Below, piece by piece: positions 5,273 through 6,960 of a DNA stretch of 6,960 nt. A program made the translations under genes and the position numbers. The notes beneath the pieces are model-generated. The model saw only the letters and a program-made list of their open reading frames with translations. It was not told the DNA's origin and did not search any database. How positions within the stretch are numbered: the first letter of the stretch is position 1; every line of letters begins with the position of its first letter. Source of the stretch: JBEKZQ01 sp049509675 (GTDB lineage: Bacteria; Planctomycetota; Planctomycetia; Pirellulales; Thermoguttaceae); assembly GCA_049509675.1 (NCBI GenBank), contig JBEKZQ010000338.1:1-6960 (forward strand), written 5' to 3'.

Positions 5273-6487
5273 GTGAAGTACCCCCATAGACACGCTTCGC
5301 TTGGTTTCGCCGGACTGGCCGCTGTTGTGCCGATCCTGCTCGGATCGGTCGGCCTGTTGTGCTCCTTGGCCCACGCCCAGGAACCGGCCCCGGAGGCCAA
5401 AACGAGCAAGTATCTTGAGTTGCAGGTGGATGAGTCGCAGAAGGCCAAGACCATGATGGTGAAGAAGATGTGTCGCGACGGCACGCTCGACGACCCACAG
5501 ATGTTCAGAGACTTCTTCACCCAGTACGTCCTGCCCGATTGGACCTTGGCCAAGAACCGCGCCACGCTGGCGGAAGACAGAGGCCAGCGAAAGAATCTGC
5601 GCACGCAATATCTGAACATCGCCGGGGCCGCGCCCAATCAGCAGGCCCATACCGCGCTGAACAAGCTCGTGCTGGACTACATGGACAAGCTGGTGCGCAG
5701 CCCGCGTATCGATCCGGTGGTTCGGGTTAATGCGGCGTTGATGATCGGCGACCTGAACGAGACGGAACCGGCCACGCCCGTGCAGCCGTTGCCGGAGGCG
5801 CTGGACGTGCTGCTGGCGATGGTCGATAATCCCAAACTTCCCGATGCCGTGAAGGTGGCCGCGCTGGTCGGAATCAGCCGCCACGCCGCTGCGCCGGACG
5901 GATTGGCTGCCGAGCCCAAGAACAAGGTGATCGTATCGCTGACCGCCTTGGCTATAGCGCCCCTGCCCGCCGACCGTCGCCCGGATGGCCCCTGTTGGAT
6001 TCGGGGCCAGGCCGCCGAGATCCTCGGCCTGCTGCGGTCTGCCGGCAACGGCGGGTCCGTGCCCGCGGCCTTGCTGGTGATGCTCAAGAACCCCGCGCTC
6101 TCTGTTTCGGCGCGCTGTGCCGCCGCCCGGGCCTTGGGTCAATTGAATTATGGCGGCGTGGCGTTCAGCCCCGGGCCCTGCGTGCAGGAGTTGGGCAAAC
6201 TGGCGGTCGATTGCCTGGCCGCCGAGGAGCAGAACGACGTGTCGCGGCGGCGCCTGAAGTTCCGGCTGCAGTGCGTCTCCAACGCCTTGGCCCCCGCCGA
6301 CGGCAAAGGCACCGGAATTGGCGGCCTGGTGAAGGACGCGGCCCTGCGCGGGTCGGTGGAGAAGTTGCAACAAACGTTGCAGACGATCACGGGCGCCCTG
6401 GACGACGGCGACAAAGACGCCGCTGCCCTGAAAAAGGCCGTCGCCGACACCCGCATCGGACTGGAACGGTCGTTCAAAGGGAGCTAG
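5273..6487 (+). CDS. Secreted HEAT-like helical repeat protein, function unknown
   Basis: I do not recognise a named family. The 404-residue product begins with a signal peptide: a basic start (MKYPHRH), a hydrophobic core around residues 9-32 and an AHA-Q cleavage site after residue 35. The mature part is all-helical in appearance. It has HEAT-like helix pairs built on small-residue patterns at about 148-161 (VVRVNAALMIGDL), 190-203 (DAVKVAALVGI), 242-255 (WIRGQAAEILGLL) and 277-291 (SARCAAARALGQL). A charged helical tail (350-404) could be a short coiled coil. No catalytic motif is visible. It starts at GTG with no clear ribosome site. The next gene follows after 37 bp and also carries a HEAT-like helix, so the two are probably co-transcribed. 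A scaffold or binding role outside the cytoplasmic membrane is inferred. Confidence 0.75.
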   Translation: MKYPHRHASLGFAGLAAVVPILLGSVGLLCSLAHAQEPAPEAKTSKYLELQVDESQKAKTMMVKKMCRDGTLDDPQMFRDFFTQYVLPDWTLAKNRATLAEDRGQRKNLRTQYLNIAGAAPNQQAHTALNKLVLDYMDKLVRSPRIDPVVRVNAALMIGDLNETEPATPVQPLPEALDVLLAMVDNPKLPDAVKVAALVGISRHAAAPDGLAAEPKNKVIVSLTALAIAPLPADRRPDGPCWIRGQAAEILGLLRSAGNGGSVPAALLVMLKNPALSVSARCAAARALGQLNYGGVAFSPGPCVQELGKLAVDCLAAEEQNDVSRRRLKFRLQCVSNALAPADGKGTGIGGLVKDAALRGSVEKLQQTLQTITGALDDGDKDAAALKKAVADTRIGLERSFKGS

Positions 6488-6524
6488 CAGGAACCTCAAA
6501 CCGGCAAAAGGATTTGCCATAACC

Positions 6525-6960
6525 GTGACTCTTCATTGGGCGGAAAAGGTCGTTGCACTCTGCCTGCTGGGATGCCTGGCGGGGAGCGGCTGCCTCTCTC
6601 GCGAAACGCTTCAGAGCGCCGCGCCAACAGCTAAAGACCCCCCCGGCGCCGCTGCGCGGCCATCGGCCGTGCCGCCCGCGTCGGCTGCCGCAACTTCCGC
6701 CGCCAAGAACGCCAATGCCGACGACAGTGATCGCGGGCTGTTGGCCCAGCCCGACTGGATTCGAACGATCGCGCCGCAGAATGCCCAAGCCGAAGGCCCG
6801 GTCGCTACCGTCTCGGACCCCTATCCGCGCTGGCGGCACCCGGGGTTGGAGCAGTTCATGGCCCGCTCCGGCGACCGCCGGGCCCGGCTGCGATCGTTCC
6901 TGGCCGACAAGGACGCGGTGGTGTCGGCCAACGCCGCGGCCGGTCTGGCCCGCGGCGGCG
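6525..6960 (+). CDS. Probable lipoprotein with HEAT-like repeats, 5' part (3' end outside window)
   Basis: The frame is open from GTG 6525 to the window edge, with 145 codons visible. The N-terminus has a short hydrophobic segment (VVALCLLGC, residues 9-17). It ends in LLGC, a plausible lipobox with C17 as the lipidated residue; a second cysteine follows at 23 (GSGC). An alanine- and proline-rich linker (about 30-60) of the kind seen after lipoprotein anchors comes next. The visible end, ARLRSFLADKDAVVSANAAAGLARGG, reads as one HEAT helix pair. A weak AAAGGA (6507-6512) lies 12 nt before the start. The gene sits 37 bp behind the secreted HEAT-like gene, so the pair probably forms one transcript and may act together at the envelope. 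The codon pattern and absence of stops support the frame. The full length and function are unknown. Confidence 0.7.
   Translation, partial: MTLHWAEKVVALCLLGCLAGSGCLSRETLQSAAPTAKDPPGAAARPSAVPPASAAATSAAKNANADDSDRGLLAQPDWIRTIAPQNAQAEGPVATVSDPYPRWRHPGLEQFMARSGDRRARLRSFLADKDAVVSANAAAGLARGG

Noticed and set aside
5138..6520. 460-codon minus-strand frame across the HEAT-like gene
   Set aside because: The plus strand has a signal peptide and periodic helical repeats in the same place; the minus product is rich in His, Gln and Arg as expected for a shadow.

Overview
The window is GC-rich (roughly 60-65% by eye), gene-dense DNA that reads most like a planctomycete of the Pirellulales type. Four things point that way: a short, eukaryote-like S-adenosylhomocysteine hydrolase; a glycosylasparaginase; exported HEAT-repeat proteins in tandem; and several GTG starts with poor Shine-Dalgarno sites. 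This placement rests on gene content and style, not on a marker gene.

Layout from left to right. The 3' half of trpF (tryptophan synthesis) enters from the left edge on the plus strand. It converges on a membrane glycosyltransferase fragment on the minus strand (453-1337). That fragment keeps the C-terminal membrane segments of a GT39/ArnT-like enzyme but lacks the catalytic N-terminal half. Behind it lies a stretch (about 1338-1500) that is neither glycosyltransferase nor clearly anything else, and it may be a dispersed repeat. Next comes ahcY (1596-2912), with a good sigma70-type promoter and a strong ribosome binding site, then a glycosylasparaginase (3022-3975) on the same strand. A histone-deacetylase-family amidohydrolase (4052-4990) runs the other way and converges on it. 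A divergent 282-bp spacer leads to two co-directional exported HEAT-like proteins: a secreted one (5273-6487) and a probable lipoprotein that runs off the right edge (6525-6960+).

The genes do not form one pathway. ahcY recycles the by-product of SAM-dependent methylation. The glycosylasparaginase and the deacetylase-like enzyme are both amide hydrolases that could salvage or modify small amides, but a link between them is not shown. The two HEAT-like genes are the only pair that look like a functional unit.

The most striking non-coding feature is that four spacers carry unrelated inverted repeats: 352-437 (17-bp arms), 2924-2948 (10-bp REP-like stem), 3982-4034 (perfect 24-bp arms, 5-nt loop) and 5010-5080 (imperfect arms of about 21 bp). 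I see no CRISPR array, tRNA, rRNA, phage gene, transposase or defence cassette, and nothing that clearly forms a new multi-gene system.
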